Assembly (NCBI GenBank): GCA_028282725.1
Contig: JANQHF010000004.1
Location: 1 to 64,000, forward strand
Length of the DNA stretch: 64,000 bases
From: Saprospiraceae bacterium
GTDB lineage: Bacteria; Bacteroidota; Bacteroidia; Chitinophagales; Saprospiraceae
Reading direction: 5' to 3'
The position numbers and the translations under genes are program-made. Below the pieces are notes generated by a model. The model saw only the letters and a program-made list of their open reading frames with translations. It ran no database searches and was not told the DNA's origin. Positions 53,718 through 63,164 of this stretch are shown piece after piece. Position 1 is the first letter of the stretch. Each line of letters opens with the position of its first letter.

Positions 53718-56168
53718 CTACTTTTCCACTTTCAAAATCTCATCGATGCGAGCCACAATGTCCTTGGCATGCATACCATGTATTCCGTCAGGTTCGGTAG
53801 CAGAATCGGCCATCGATTTTACAGATTCCAGGCTTCCTCTTACCAATAAGGGAACATCCGATACCTGTAAATCTCCATTTTCACTTTCCAATAGTTGCTT
53901 GTACTTGCGAATCATAGTACGGTGTAAATTGCGTCTATAGTGATCAGTATTACCTGAGGCCAGGTCTTCGAAAACCACGGATTCCAGGTCGGCGAATAAT
54001 TCACCCAAGGTATATACATCAGAACCATATAATACTTCCTGGTCCGCCATCCGTAACAGCCTTCCTGAATTGAACAATAATCCGATCGTGCCATCCTGTA
54101 TGCCCTGAATTCGATCCAGGTTGCCCGATGCTTCTTTTCTGGAAATCAAGTCGATATCCACCAGCCAGGCAGGTGTCTTGAACAAGTGATTATCCAGGAA
54201 TTGAATGGCTCTTCTTTGCTTTGCTTTTGGAATCGGTACATATACAGGCTCATTTTGATCATAAGTCTTGAAATCCTCTATAGCACCTCCAACATTCGCG
54301 GCAACATGACCCATATATCGTCTGTATTGACCGAATACCTGCATATACAATTCATTCATGTCGTCAAATAGCTTTCCTTCAGTACTGGTCCAATCCTGGA
54401 TCTGAGGTACAATTCTTTTGAGGTTTTCGATACCATATTGACTGGCAACCATGCTATCATCTCCCAGGTCCTCCGTTTGCGCAGTAGGGTCAAGAGGAGG
54501 AAATTGTGACCTACCAAACCGGTAAACAGGATCTCCACCTCTTTCCTTAATCCAATCATTAAGGATGGGTAATTCGTCATCTGAATTTTTCACTCCGGGA
54601 ATTAACTTATATCCATAAATAATGGACCAGACATCGTATTCACCGATCTGAGGATATAACTGTGTGACACCGTCACCGGGTTGGGCGATATAATTGAACC
54701 GGGCATAATCCATGATGGAAGGTGCCGTACCATGCGAATTTGTAAATGAAGGTGATCGCAGAGAATCGACGGGATAGGCTACACTTGATCCCATATTGTG
54801 GGGCAGGCCAAGGGTATGTCCAACCTCATGGGCGGAAACAAATCGGATCAATTCACCCATAATCTCATCTTTGACCTTGATGCCCCGTGCTTCCTCATTG
54901 ATTGCAGCAGTCTGTATAAAATGCCAGTTTCTCAACAAGTTCATGACATTGTGATACCACATGATGTCACTTTCCAGGATCTCTCCGGTCCGGGGATCAT
55001 GTACATGCGGTCCCTGGGCATTCTGAATATCTGTTGTGATGTATCGTATGACGCTATAACGTGCATCTTCCGGACTCCAGTCGGGATCTTCTTCAGGTGT
55101 CGGAGGATCTTTGGCGACGATTGCATCTTTAAATCCGGCGGCTTCAAAGGCTTCCTGCCAGTCATTCACACCGGCCTTTATATATGGTCGCCACTTTTCC
55201 GGTGTTGCCGGATCGATGTAGTATACAATTTGTTTTTTCGGCGTTACCAATTCTCCCCTGGCATATGCTACGGGATCACTGGGATCAAGACGCCATCTAG
55301 TAATATATCTATTTTGAAAAGCCTTCTGCTCTTCGCTTCCGTAATCGGTCTGCCGGATCGAAAAATATCCTACTCTGGGGTCGTAATGTCTTGGTTGCCA
55401 GGGATCATCAGGTAAAGCGATAAAGCTTTGATTCATTTCAACAGACAGGGTTTGGGTCAGTTGATTATCAGGAATTTTATCACTTCCGACATAGGTCAGG
55501 ATATGACGTACCTCTACATTCGTAGGGAAGGCTTTGACACCAGTTATAAAACTTCGGCTTTTGTCGACGTTCTTGATACCAAAGTTCTTTTCCTGGCTGG
55601 GTCGCATGGCGCCGATCATGTCGATGTCTGAATTGAACATGGCATCTACTTCGATCACGTAGCCCATGGAATCCCGGGATAGTGCCTTGATGTCAAATGC
55701 CTTGATTACCGGTTCGAAATTGTTGTTGCGTACAGAATTGTATATCGGTAGGTTTTCATCTGCCACACTGTTGTAGGATACCGATCGCAATAACAACTTA
55801 TTGTCCAGTTTCTGCCACCGGATCACCTGTTGTGGTCGGGACTTCGTGCCCGCTCCTCCAAAGTTCAGGTTCTTCACAAAACCGGCAATCCGGGAGACGA
55901 CAAGGATCTCCTTTTCAAGTAGACTGTCACGGATCTCGAAGTAATGCTTGTCGTCTACTTTATGTGTATTCCATAGACCGTAATCTGAGATGGCTTCTTC
56001 TGTGATTACATCATCGAATGCCTTGATCTTGGGTTCTTTCTTCTTTTTTTCAGGTTCTTTTTGTTCCTCTTTCGGCTGTTCTTCTTTCTTCTTGAATATT
56101 TGAGCGGCCATGCTTTCCGCAGAGGCCAGCAAAAGAATGATCAGGATGTAGATACCTAGTTTCTTCAT
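53718..56168 (-). CDS. Zinc-dependent metalloprotease
   Basis: An exported metalloprotease of 816 aa, of the Bacteroidota DUF5117/DUF4953 type. Signal peptide (IYILIILLLASAESMAAQ), then a charged Lys/Glu-rich linker, then the DUF5117-like domain. The catalytic motif is SAHEVGHTLGLPHNMGSS (HExGHxxGxxHN), near residue 450; the following MDYARFNY is a Met-turn. It ends in a helical domain. No T9SS sorting domain is evident. Probably a periplasmic or surface protease; substrate unknown. Confidence 0.92.
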   Translation of the reverse strand: MKKLGIYILIILLLASAESMAAQIFKKKEEQPKEEQKEPEKKKKEPKIKAFDDVITEEAISDYGLWNTHKVDDKHYFEIRDSLLEKEILVVSRIAGFVKNLNFGGAGTKSRPQQVIRWQKLDNKLLLRSVSYNSVADENLPIYNSVRNNNFEPVIKAFDIKALSRDSMGYVIEVDAMFNSDIDMIGAMRPSQEKNFGIKNVDKSRSFITGVKAFPTNVEVRHILTYVGSDKIPDNQLTQTLSVEMNQSFIALPDDPWQPRHYDPRVGYFSIRQTDYGSEEQKAFQNRYITRWRLDPSDPVAYARGELVTPKKQIVYYIDPATPEKWRPYIKAGVNDWQEAFEAAGFKDAIVAKDPPTPEEDPDWSPEDARYSVIRYITTDIQNAQGPHVHDPRTGEILESDIMWYHNVMNLLRNWHFIQTAAINEEARGIKVKDEIMGELIRFVSAHEVGHTLGLPHNMGSSVAYPVDSLRSPSFTNSHGTAPSIMDYARFNYIAQPGDGVTQLYPQIGEYDVWSIIYGYKLIPGVKNSDDELPILNDWIKERGGDPVYRFGRSQFPPLDPTAQTEDLGDDSMVASQYGIENLKRIVPQIQDWTSTEGKLFDDMNELYMQVFGQYRRYMGHVAANVGGAIEDFKTYDQNEPVYVPIPKAKQRRAIQFLDNHLFKTPAWLVDIDLISRKEASGNLDRIQGIQDGTIGLLFNSGRLLRMADQEVLYGSDVYTLGELFADLESVVFEDLASGNTDHYRRNLHRTMIRKYKQLLESENGDLQVSDVPLLVRGSLESVKSMADSATEPDGIHGMHAKDIVARIDEILKVEK

Positions 56169-57259
56169 TATTTTGGATTGGTTGGATTAGGTCACAACTT
56201 AGAAAAATTTTGGGTTATAGCTTATCTTAAAAAGGTGAGTAGGCGAAGTTTTGATAGGGACAACATCATTAAAATTCAAGGGGTGTGAAACCCCTTGTCT
56301 AAGAAGGGAAGGGATCCATCACCTGATTTTCAAGCAGGCGCCTGCTCCGCTTGCAGCGAGATGAATTCAAAAGGGTGGTAATTTTTTGATGGATTCTTCT
56401 GATTTATGGAAAGCAGAGAACAGGCTGAAGCCTGTGATCGCAGCGTTGCCCTAGCCAGTTGCAAAAAGCGAGGACTCATCACCCAAGATCCAAGAAGGGT
56501 GATTGCATCACTCAACTTTCAAGATGGACGCTTGCTCCGCCTATGGCGAGATGACTTTTAGTGGGCTGGCAATCAATTGATTTGTTTGATAAGAGTAGAA
56601 CAGGCTTCAGACTGTCACTTTAAGGCGGGATGACGCATCGCTCAACTTCCAAGGTGGGCGATGACTTGAGGTGGGTGGTGACCTGAGGTGGACGGACTCA
56701 TCACCCAAGATCCAAGAAGGGTGATTGCATCACTCGACTTTCAAGATGGACGCTTGCTCCGCCTATGGCGAGATGACTTTTAGCGGGTGGCAATTTTCTT
56801 ATGGAGGTGTACACCCCTTGTTTAGCATGAGAACCGAACAGGCTGAAGCCTGTGATCGCAGCGGCACGAGGAAAGTGAAACGTTGTCAATATGCGAATTG
56901 GTTACAAGAATGTGACAGGCTAAGGCCTGAATTCGCAGAAGGGTACGATGCGATGGCTTTAAGAGCATGGGATCGATGGCGGTGGGATATGTTTTGTTGG
57001 TTTGATGGTTTCGATTGAGTGTATCATCACCCGACTCGAGAACGGAGCGGACTTGTGCCGACCAGCAAAGCTTCGTCGGTAGCCAAGACCTGAGGAAGGT
57101 GAGATGATAGTTGGAAAGTCTCAGTTGCAGTAACTGAAAATAATAGTAACGAAAAGTCTTGCCTCATTGTCATTTCGAGCGGAGCCAAGAAATACATTTT
57201 ACATTTCCGTGAGTTTGTTTTAACTTACTGAACAGTCGAAATACTAAAATCTAACCTGC
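56169..57259. repeat. Long repeat block, inverted modules
   Basis: No gene. The block contains a CAAGGGGT...ACCCCTTG palindrome (near 56277-56297), a reverse two-hairpin module (near 56317-56364), two near-identical copies of another reverse module (near 56475-56560 and 56695-56785) and AGGCTGAAGCCTG palindromes (near 56432, 56600, 56840). Stretches match the 44.5 kb block in reverse complement. The last 250 bases are non-repetitive and probably hold the promoter of the CBS gene. Confidence 0.8.
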
Positions 57260-57724
57260 ATGAAAAATTACCAGACTAAGTTGGCACAGGAAGATCCCAA
57301 GGACAGAAAATTGGATGCTCCTTCTGTCACGGAATACATGACGACGGATCTGATCACTTTCAAACCTGATACGGAAATCAGGGATGTGATTCATTCTTTA
57401 TTGAGAAACAGAATATCCGGGGCACCTGTCTTGAATGACAATGGTGAGGTCGTGGGATTGATTGATGACAAGGATTGTCTCAATGTCTTAGTGAGCAGCG
57501 CTTATTATAATCAGCCTGTTGACAGAGATACGGTCTCCAGGTATATGTCAAATGTCATGAGAAGTGTATCCGTACATGATACCATCGTAGATGTGGCCAA
57601 TACTTTCGTGCAAGGTCCTTATAAGCGATTCCTGGTGCTCGACGATAACGAAAAACTCGTTGGACAAATCAGTCGAAGAGACATTTTACGTGCCATTAAA
57701 GAATTGAATTCGAGTACGTGGTAA
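57260..57724 (+). CDS. CBS-domain pair protein
   Basis: A 154-aa cytoplasmic protein made of two CBS domains: SVTEYMTTDLITFKPDTEI with the first (RISGAPVLNDNGEVVGLID), and VSRYMSNVMRSVSVHDTIVD with the second (RFLVLDDNEKLVGQISRRDI). Such pairs sense adenosyl ligands. No partner domain is attached, so its output is unknown. Confidence 0.9.
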   Translation: MKNYQTKLAQEDPKDRKLDAPSVTEYMTTDLITFKPDTEIRDVIHSLLRNRISGAPVLNDNGEVVGLIDDKDCLNVLVSSAYYNQPVDRDTVSRYMSNVMRSVSVHDTIVDVANTFVQGPYKRFLVLDDNEKLVGQISRRDILRAIKELNSSTW

Positions 57725-57768
57725 GAGTCAAGCATATAGTGTGAGTTTGCCCGCCCGCTTGAAGTCGT

Positions 57769-57789
57769 CACCCGACTTTAAGTCGGGTG
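57769..57789. repeat. CCCGACTT hairpin between convergent genes
   Basis: Near-perfect hairpin with ten-base arms (CACCCGACTT and AAGTCGGGTG, one-base loop) 45 bases after the CBS stop codon. Same family as 18654-18674 and 59271-59291. Could aid transcript ends, but no T-tract. Confidence 0.65.
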
Positions 57790-57846
57790 ATGCGTCCACC
57801 CGCCATTGTGTGGCTGATCTTGTTAAAGTTTAGAGGAGAGATGATA

Positions 57847-59172
57847 TCACCGCAATACCTGAACGGTCCCCGTCCTTCGTTCTACGCGGCTGAACCCCGT
57901 AAGCTGATATTCCAGTATCCAAGTATACACATGACTTAGGGCACGTTGATTATTGATATCACCGTTCCAGGCATCATCAGGATTCATAGAATTATAAACC
58001 AAACCGCCCCCTCGATCAAAGATCCTGAATTGATAATGGTCCAAATCGTAATATGTATTGAAAGCCACCTTCAATACATCATTCATTCCATCGCCATTCG
58101 GGCTGAATATATTGGCCACATAGAAGGGTTCGGGGCACTCTTCGGTCATGATGTCAAGAGTTAGCGGCACTGTTTTACAGAAGATAATGACATTTATATT
58201 AAAAAGTCCCTTGTTGTCAATGGTTCGAATCCGATCCGATGACCCATCTTCCCATTCGAATCGGGCGGATTGAAATGCAGGGTTATCAGGAAGATATTCT
58301 TTCAGGTCGATGGTATTTAATTGAAAGGCACAAATTGTGTCCCTGGCTTCCAACACCTCAGGGATTTCGTAAATGCCTATGTCATCAATTTCATAGTAAA
58401 AAAAATTGTAGAATCGATTAATAGTAAAGGCATCGACAGAAAATGTGTCCAATTCGGCATCGGTTACTCTGATACATGGTTCTCCCAGATTATATTGACC
58501 ATTCGGACCGGATATTCCAATTTTGCTTTCTCCACCAATGGCTTTATAACAGGTGGAAAACTGTTGCCACTCTGTAGCGCTTGATCTTATAGTTACCGCA
58601 CCGGGAATCGGGAATCTGGAATACGTTCCGGTGTAATGAACATCGGTAACGAGATGAACTCCACTTGTTCTTTCAAGACCAAATTCTTCTTCTGCATTGC
58701 CAATGAAGAATGTCAGATCTCGAGAGGGGTTTAGATCGCAATCTCTCAATTCATCTTCATCAATATGTCTTAAACCATTCGAACGACCGTAGAATTCAAA
58801 ATAATAGGTCAATCCGGCTTCCAATTCTTCGGTGAAGTCATTGATAGCGAAGCCACTGGTCATGATACCATTCACGCGTAATGCACCTGTTATTATAAGC
58901 GATCCTACACCACTTCTAGGAGGCAACGGACTGAATCGTATTTGACATTCTTCACGGCTATAGTAAAAACCTGCCCCTATTGCAGGATACCATTCATCCA
59001 AAGTGCTTTCATGCATTGATAAAGGTTCTTCACACGGAATTCTTCCGGATTCGAAATCTCCATTGGGGATAAGATTCTGTGCAAATGCGTGAACAAGATT
59101 CATATTGAAAGCTAAAAACAACACCACACATCTCACTTGCGGATAGGTTAAGGAGTTAGTTAAAATTCCCAT
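57847..59172 (-). CDS. T9SS cargo, gliding-motility C-terminal domain
   Basis: A 441-aa secreted protein. After an N-terminal signal (VVLFLAFNMNLVHAFAQ) it starts with a beta-jelly-roll-like domain (NLIPNGDFESGRIPCE) typical of exported binding modules. At the C-terminus it carries the gliding-motility-associated sorting domain (NIFSPNGDGMNDVLKV and YQFRIFDRGGGLVYNS, ending YTWILEY), the signal of the type IX secretion system type B. Acts on the cell surface or outside; ligand unknown. Confidence 0.9.
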   Translation of the reverse strand: MGILTNSLTYPQVRCVVLFLAFNMNLVHAFAQNLIPNGDFESGRIPCEEPLSMHESTLDEWYPAIGAGFYYSREECQIRFSPLPPRSGVGSLIITGALRVNGIMTSGFAINDFTEELEAGLTYYFEFYGRSNGLRHIDEDELRDCDLNPSRDLTFFIGNAEEEFGLERTSGVHLVTDVHYTGTYSRFPIPGAVTIRSSATEWQQFSTCYKAIGGESKIGISGPNGQYNLGEPCIRVTDAELDTFSVDAFTINRFYNFFYYEIDDIGIYEIPEVLEARDTICAFQLNTIDLKEYLPDNPAFQSARFEWEDGSSDRIRTIDNKGLFNINVIIFCKTVPLTLDIMTEECPEPFYVANIFSPNGDGMNDVLKVAFNTYYDLDHYQFRIFDRGGGLVYNSMNPDDAWNGDINNQRALSHVYTWILEYQLTGFSRVERRTGTVQVLR

Positions 59173-59224
59173 TTATGTAAGATGCATTAGTCAACTAAAA
59201 ATAGTCAAAGTAACCCAGACATGG

Positions 59225-59291
59225 ATATCAGGCCTTCGGCTTTAAGTCGCCTCGCTGTAAGCAGAGCAGGCACCCGACTTAAAGTCGGGTG
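59225..59291. repeat. Two-hairpin repeat module copy
   Basis: A variant of the composite module: GTCGCCTCGCTGTAAGCAGAG followed by a CCCGACT hairpin (59271-59291, perfect arms). It joins the left hairpin with the CCCGACT stem, showing that the two hairpins form one unit. It lies between two genes on the minus strand. Confidence 0.65.
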
Positions 59292-59360
59292 ACGCGACTG
59301 CCCGCGCATGATGCATGATTTCTCCAAAAAGACTAAAGACTAAAGACCAAAGACTAAAGA

Positions 59361-60503
59361 CTAATTAATATCCTGACCGCTCTTTAGCATTTCAATCGAC
59401 TGGGTCAATCCATCCCGGTTCAACTGATCCGGGGCTCGTGTCAAGGCGATTTGCGCATGCTTAAGAGCCATCTTATACTGACCTAAAGCGGAATATCCTC
59501 TGGCCAATCCTACATTTACAGGCCAGACATCTCCACTTTTTTCAAGATTATATTGAAAGATCTGCATCGCTTCTTCTTTTTTTCCCATGGCGATCAATTG
59601 TCTTCCGATTCCATGGATTTGAAAGACATTGGCTGTCGGATGCGAGGCTGCTTTTTTGATCGTAGCCATTCCTTCTTCCTTTTGACCAAGCTTCATTTGT
59701 AACCCGGCCAACGTTTGAAGTGTAGTGACATTCTCCTGACCCACAAAGGAAGTATTGCTCACTGTAGCCTTTTGCCACTCCAATGCTTCTTCCAGGTTGA
59801 CGTCATTCTGGAGACAATAATTTGCTGCAGTATTTCGAACGGACCAATTAAAGCCCGGGCTGTTTTCCATAGCAGACCGGAGATGCTCAACATAGATTTC
59901 CTTACTGTTTGGAAGGGTAATCCTGAATGGAATGCTCAGATCTTCCCACTTTAAAGCCACGGTGCATTCCTCTTCTTGTCTATCGGTAAATTCAAAAGTC
60001 AGCCATTCATTGTACTCACTACCTTGAGGTGTCACAGGAGCTCTTAGGACATCATCTTCGGAACGATAAAAATAGGAACCCCACGCACCTGAATTTTTCG
60101 AGAAGATCAAAGTCCAGGGACCGGAAGCTTCGGGGATCAAATGAAGACCGTATTTACCTGCAGGAACCGGACGCCCCTGCACTTCGACATCGTGTGAGAA
60201 CTTAATAATTGTATTCTCATTGGCACCGGCGCGCCAAGGTGATTTGTTTGTCTCACTGCTGATTCCAAATCCGAGATTGTTCATTCCGTACGGCACCAAT
60301 TGACCCCAAATCTTTCCTCGACGTGATTGACCCTGTGGAGAAGTCACGTCGGGACTATTGTAAATAATGGTCACATGGGCATGTGCACCCATATATTGAG
60401 TAACCACAGATTTCTGATTTCCACCGCTGGGTGCCAACTTCAGTTGAGCATTCGTTGCCAATGCGGCAAATATCAGGGCGATAAGAAGGGATAGTTTTTT
60501 CAT
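59361..60503 (-). CDS. DUF2911 and TPR protein, exported
   Basis: A 380-aa protein with a signal peptide (KLSLLIALIFAALATNAQ), a DUF2911 domain (HVTIIYNSPDVTSPQGQSRR ... PVPAGKYGLHLIPE, GSYFYRSEDDVLRAPV) and TPR-like helices in the last 120 residues (EEGMATIKKA, KKEEAMQIFQYNLEKSG, ALKHAQIALTRAPDQ). DUF2911 is widespread in Bacteroidota and of unknown role. A monocistronic gene. Confidence 0.9.
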   Translation of the reverse strand: MKKLSLLIALIFAALATNAQLKLAPSGGNQKSVVTQYMGAHAHVTIIYNSPDVTSPQGQSRRGKIWGQLVPYGMNNLGFGISSETNKSPWRAGANENTIIKFSHDVEVQGRPVPAGKYGLHLIPEASGPWTLIFSKNSGAWGSYFYRSEDDVLRAPVTPQGSEYNEWLTFEFTDRQEEECTVALKWEDLSIPFRITLPNSKEIYVEHLRSAMENSPGFNWSVRNTAANYCLQNDVNLEEALEWQKATVSNTSFVGQENVTTLQTLAGLQMKLGQKEEGMATIKKAASHPTANVFQIHGIGRQLIAMGKKEEAMQIFQYNLEKSGDVWPVNVGLARGYSALGQYKMALKHAQIALTRAPDQLNRDGLTQSIEMLKSGQDIN

Positions 60504-60608
60504 AGTTTTAAATGCTAGTTCAAATAAGTAAGTTACGACAAGTCCATTCCAATCATTGTCGTATCCGTATTTTGAGGAAAGTTTAACGAATAGTCAAAAT
60601 GGGATTAT

Positions 60609-61334
60609 TTATCCCTGAATCATAGAATTGTAGTAGTCAACCAGTTGTACGTATTCTTGACGAGTCCTGAATTTCAAAGAGGTGCGTCGTACGAATGCCT
60701 CAACCTGTTGACGTTTATCCGACATCAGTCTCACTAATTTCTTCCGGCTTGGTTTGAATTTTACAAATTCCTCTTGATTGATTGAATAGTAATAGTCCTG
60801 ACCGACAAAATATTCTCTTTCACCGTTGAAGCTTGAGGTCAATGGGTTACTCCCTTTCATCCTGGATTTCAACTTGTGATGGATGAAAAGGGATAATTTT
60901 CCACTTGACAGGAGCTCAAAGAACGTAGGTATTTCGAAACCATCATCATTACGTACCCTTACCGGGACAAAGATTTTGTCTGCAATCCGGATGGAGTGAA
61001 CCTGGTGATACATGACTATTCTTCTCACACCCTCGACCTTTGCTTCCACCGCATTGTCAAGTACGCTATACCTGCCGGAAAAAGGCAGGATTTCATTTCT
61101 CTTTGTGAGGATAATACCTGCTCGCCACTCGGGGTCCAGATAAAGATTTTCGTTGCGTCCATTGTTTCCCCTTTCAATGGATATCGTCTTTAAAGTAGTT
61201 TGTATCGAATCACTGTAGTGCTTTAGATAGTCTGAAGGAAGAGAGGCCTCCTGTGCATTGACAGGAAATCCTGTCATGCACAGTATGTGCAGGAGGCATA
61301 TGATCATAAGAAAACGCGTGCTATGAATTTCCAT
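60609..61334 (-). CDS. Exported hypothetical protein
   Basis: Not recognised. A 241-aa protein with a signal peptide (LMIICLLHILCMTGFPVNAQ). The mature part has beta-like stretches (RRIVMYHQVHSIRI, KIFVPVRV) and a basic helical C-terminal region (KPSRKKLVRLMSDKRQQVEA). It overlaps purE by 14 bases on the same strand and is probably cotranscribed, though an envelope protein has no obvious link with purines. Confidence 0.7.
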   Translation of the reverse strand: MEIHSTRFLMIICLLHILCMTGFPVNAQEASLPSDYLKHYSDSIQTTLKTISIERGNNGRNENLYLDPEWRAGIILTKRNEILPFSGRYSVLDNAVEAKVEGVRRIVMYHQVHSIRIADKIFVPVRVRNDDGFEIPTFFELLSSGKLSLFIHHKLKSRMKGSNPLTSSFNGEREYFVGQDYYYSINQEEFVKFKPSRKKLVRLMSDKRQQVEAFVRRTSLKFRTRQEYVQLVDYYNSMIQG

Positions 61335-61833
61335 TTTTCTGACGATCCAACTGATCGACTTGATCCATGACTTTTTGAGTCAAAGATTGCTTGAATGATT
61401 TTAATTGTTGAGCGATTCCCTGGTCCGATGTACCCAGGATCTCGGCAGCCAGTATTCCTGCATTTCTGGCCCCATCAAGAGCCACGGTTGCCACAGGTAC
61501 ACCGCTGGGCATTTGCAGAATGCTCAAAACACTGTCCCAGCCATCAATCGAGTTGGATGATTTTACAGGTACTCCTATGACAGGTAAATGAGTCAGGGAG
61601 GCTACCATGCCGGGAAGATGCGCGGCCCCACCTGCACCGGCAATTACAACCTTGATTCCTCGATCAGCTGCATTTTGGGCAAAATCCATCATGCGCTCGG
61701 GAGTTCTGTGCGCACTCACAATCGTCAATTCATATGGGATATCCATCGAGTCAAGAAATTCGGCTGCCTGGGACATAACCGGAAGATCGGATTGGGATCC
61801 CATAATAATGCTGATTCTAGGAGATTCTGCCAT
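61321..61833 (-). CDS. purE: N5-carboxyaminoimidazole ribonucleotide mutase
   Basis: A 170-aa PurE of class I: IIMGSQSDLPVMSQAAEFLD with the substrate Ser-Asp pair, then SAHRTPERM with the catalytic His and AGAGGAAHLPGMVAS. It converts N5-CAIR into CAIR in purine synthesis. The purK stop lies five bases before its start; both enzymes act in succession, so the operon is logical. Confidence 0.96.
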   Translation of the reverse strand: MAESPRISIIMGSQSDLPVMSQAAEFLDSMDIPYELTIVSAHRTPERMMDFAQNAADRGIKVVIAGAGGAAHLPGMVASLTHLPVIGVPVKSSNSIDGWDSVLSILQMPSGVPVATVALDGARNAGILAAEILGTSDQGIAQQLKSFKQSLTQKVMDQVDQLDRQKNGNS

Positions 61834-61838
61834 TCCAC

Positions 61839-62978
61839 TTATCTTGTAATTACCCGCAAGGTACGATGGATGTAGTCATAGTACTGAATCAATTGATCAT
61901 AATTGTCTGCCGTTATTGTAATATGACCCATTTTGCGGAAGGGTCTCGTTTCCTTTTTACCGTAAATGTGTACATGTACACCGGGTAAGGCAAGCACTTC
62001 ATTCAATCCTTCATAGTATACAGTGCCACTATAGCTTTCATCTCCTAATATGTTCATTAACAACGATTTGCGAGTTGTAACAGCACTGCCTAATGGGAGA
62101 CCTGAAATTGCCCTGAGATGATTTTCGTATTGCGAAATTTCAGCTGCTTCGATCGTATGATGTCCACTATTATGTGGTCTTGGTGCCACTTCGTTAATCA
62201 TGACTTCATCTTCAACTGACACGAACATTTCTATAGCCAGTAACCCCACAATTTCAAAGGCCCGGACGGTTCTCAGGGCCAACTGTTTTGCTTTTTCAGC
62301 CATTTCGGGATCAATCCTGGCAGGGCCCAACTGATACAACAGGATATTGGCTTCAGGATGAAAGACCATTTCAACAGGATCATAGACGGCAATATTACCA
62401 TCCTGGTCGCTGCAGGTAACTACTGCGAGTTCTTTCTTGATTTCGACCATCGCTTCAACAAGGAACGGCTGATCGAAGGACCTGGAAAGATCTTTAGTAT
62501 TCCGAATGATTTGGACACCACGTCCATCATATCCATCTTTTCGCAGTTTTTGCACGAATGGAAATGTCCATCTTTCTTTGTTGAGATCTTCTTGTAATTG
62601 GTGGAGATCAACATAGTTGGAAAAGGACGTCGTAGGTAAATTGTGATCGGTATAAAACTGTTTTTGAAGACCTTTGTCCTGAATGATCTCTATGAGATGG
62701 GGTTGTGGAAAAACCAATTTGCCCTCTTTCTCCAGTTCTTTCAAGGCAGGTACATTCACTTTTTCGATCTCTATGGTCATCACATCTGAGGTCTTTGCAA
62801 AGGCTTTTACATCCGTATATGATTCGATTGATCCTACTTTATAATTCTTCGAAATATTGGCAACAGGTCCGGAGGTCATGGAATCGAGAAAGTGCATTTC
62901 CAGATCGAGTTGAGCTCCTGCCGAATGAAGCATTTTACCCAACTGCCCACCTCCTAGTATACCTATTGATCTTTTCAT
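61839..62978 (-). CDS. purK: N5-CAIR synthetase
   Basis: A 379-aa ATP-grasp enzyme that makes N5-CAIR from AIR, bicarbonate and ATP. GILGGGQLGKMLHSAGAQL is at the N-terminus, and then VTIEIEKVNVPALKEL. The ATP-grasp core contains FPFVQKLRKDGYDGRGVQ and VNEVAPRPHNSGHHTIEA, a family signature. A -7 promoter element lies upstream. Confidence 0.96.
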   Translation of the reverse strand: MKRSIGILGGGQLGKMLHSAGAQLDLEMHFLDSMTSGPVANISKNYKVGSIESYTDVKAFAKTSDVMTIEIEKVNVPALKELEKEGKLVFPQPHLIEIIQDKGLQKQFYTDHNLPTTSFSNYVDLHQLQEDLNKERWTFPFVQKLRKDGYDGRGVQIIRNTKDLSRSFDQPFLVEAMVEIKKELAVVTCSDQDGNIAVYDPVEMVFHPEANILLYQLGPARIDPEMAEKAKQLALRTVRAFEIVGLLAIEMFVSVEDEVMINEVAPRPHNSGHHTIEAAEISQYENHLRAISGLPLGSAVTTRKSLLMNILGDESYSGTVYYEGLNEVLALPGVHVHIYGKKETRPFRKMGHITITADNYDQLIQYYDYIHRTLRVITR

Positions 62979-62992
62979 CGCCTAAAAAAATG

Positions 62993-63000
62993 CAAACATA
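62993..63000 (-). promoter_or_regulatory. Candidate purK promoter (-7 TATGTTTG)
   Basis: On the minus strand, TATGTTTG matches TAnnTTTG exactly and lies 14 bases before the purK ATG. No convincing -33 element. Confidence 0.4.
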
Positions 63001-63164
63001 CTATAAATGGTTTTCTATGGCGACTAGAAGGTTTTGCCACAATCCGCATGAGATGAATGTTAGGTAATTCAGATAACGATTTAAAATCCGTACCAAATTC
63101 GTCCAAGATCAACCAAAGTAGTACACGGATTGGATAATTGTAGAAAAAGTTTAATTATAAAGCA

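Noticed and set aside
56725..57018. Plus-strand frame of 97 aa and the minus-strand frame of 62 aa over it
   Set aside because: Both run through the dispersed hairpin repeats and lack any protein-like pattern.
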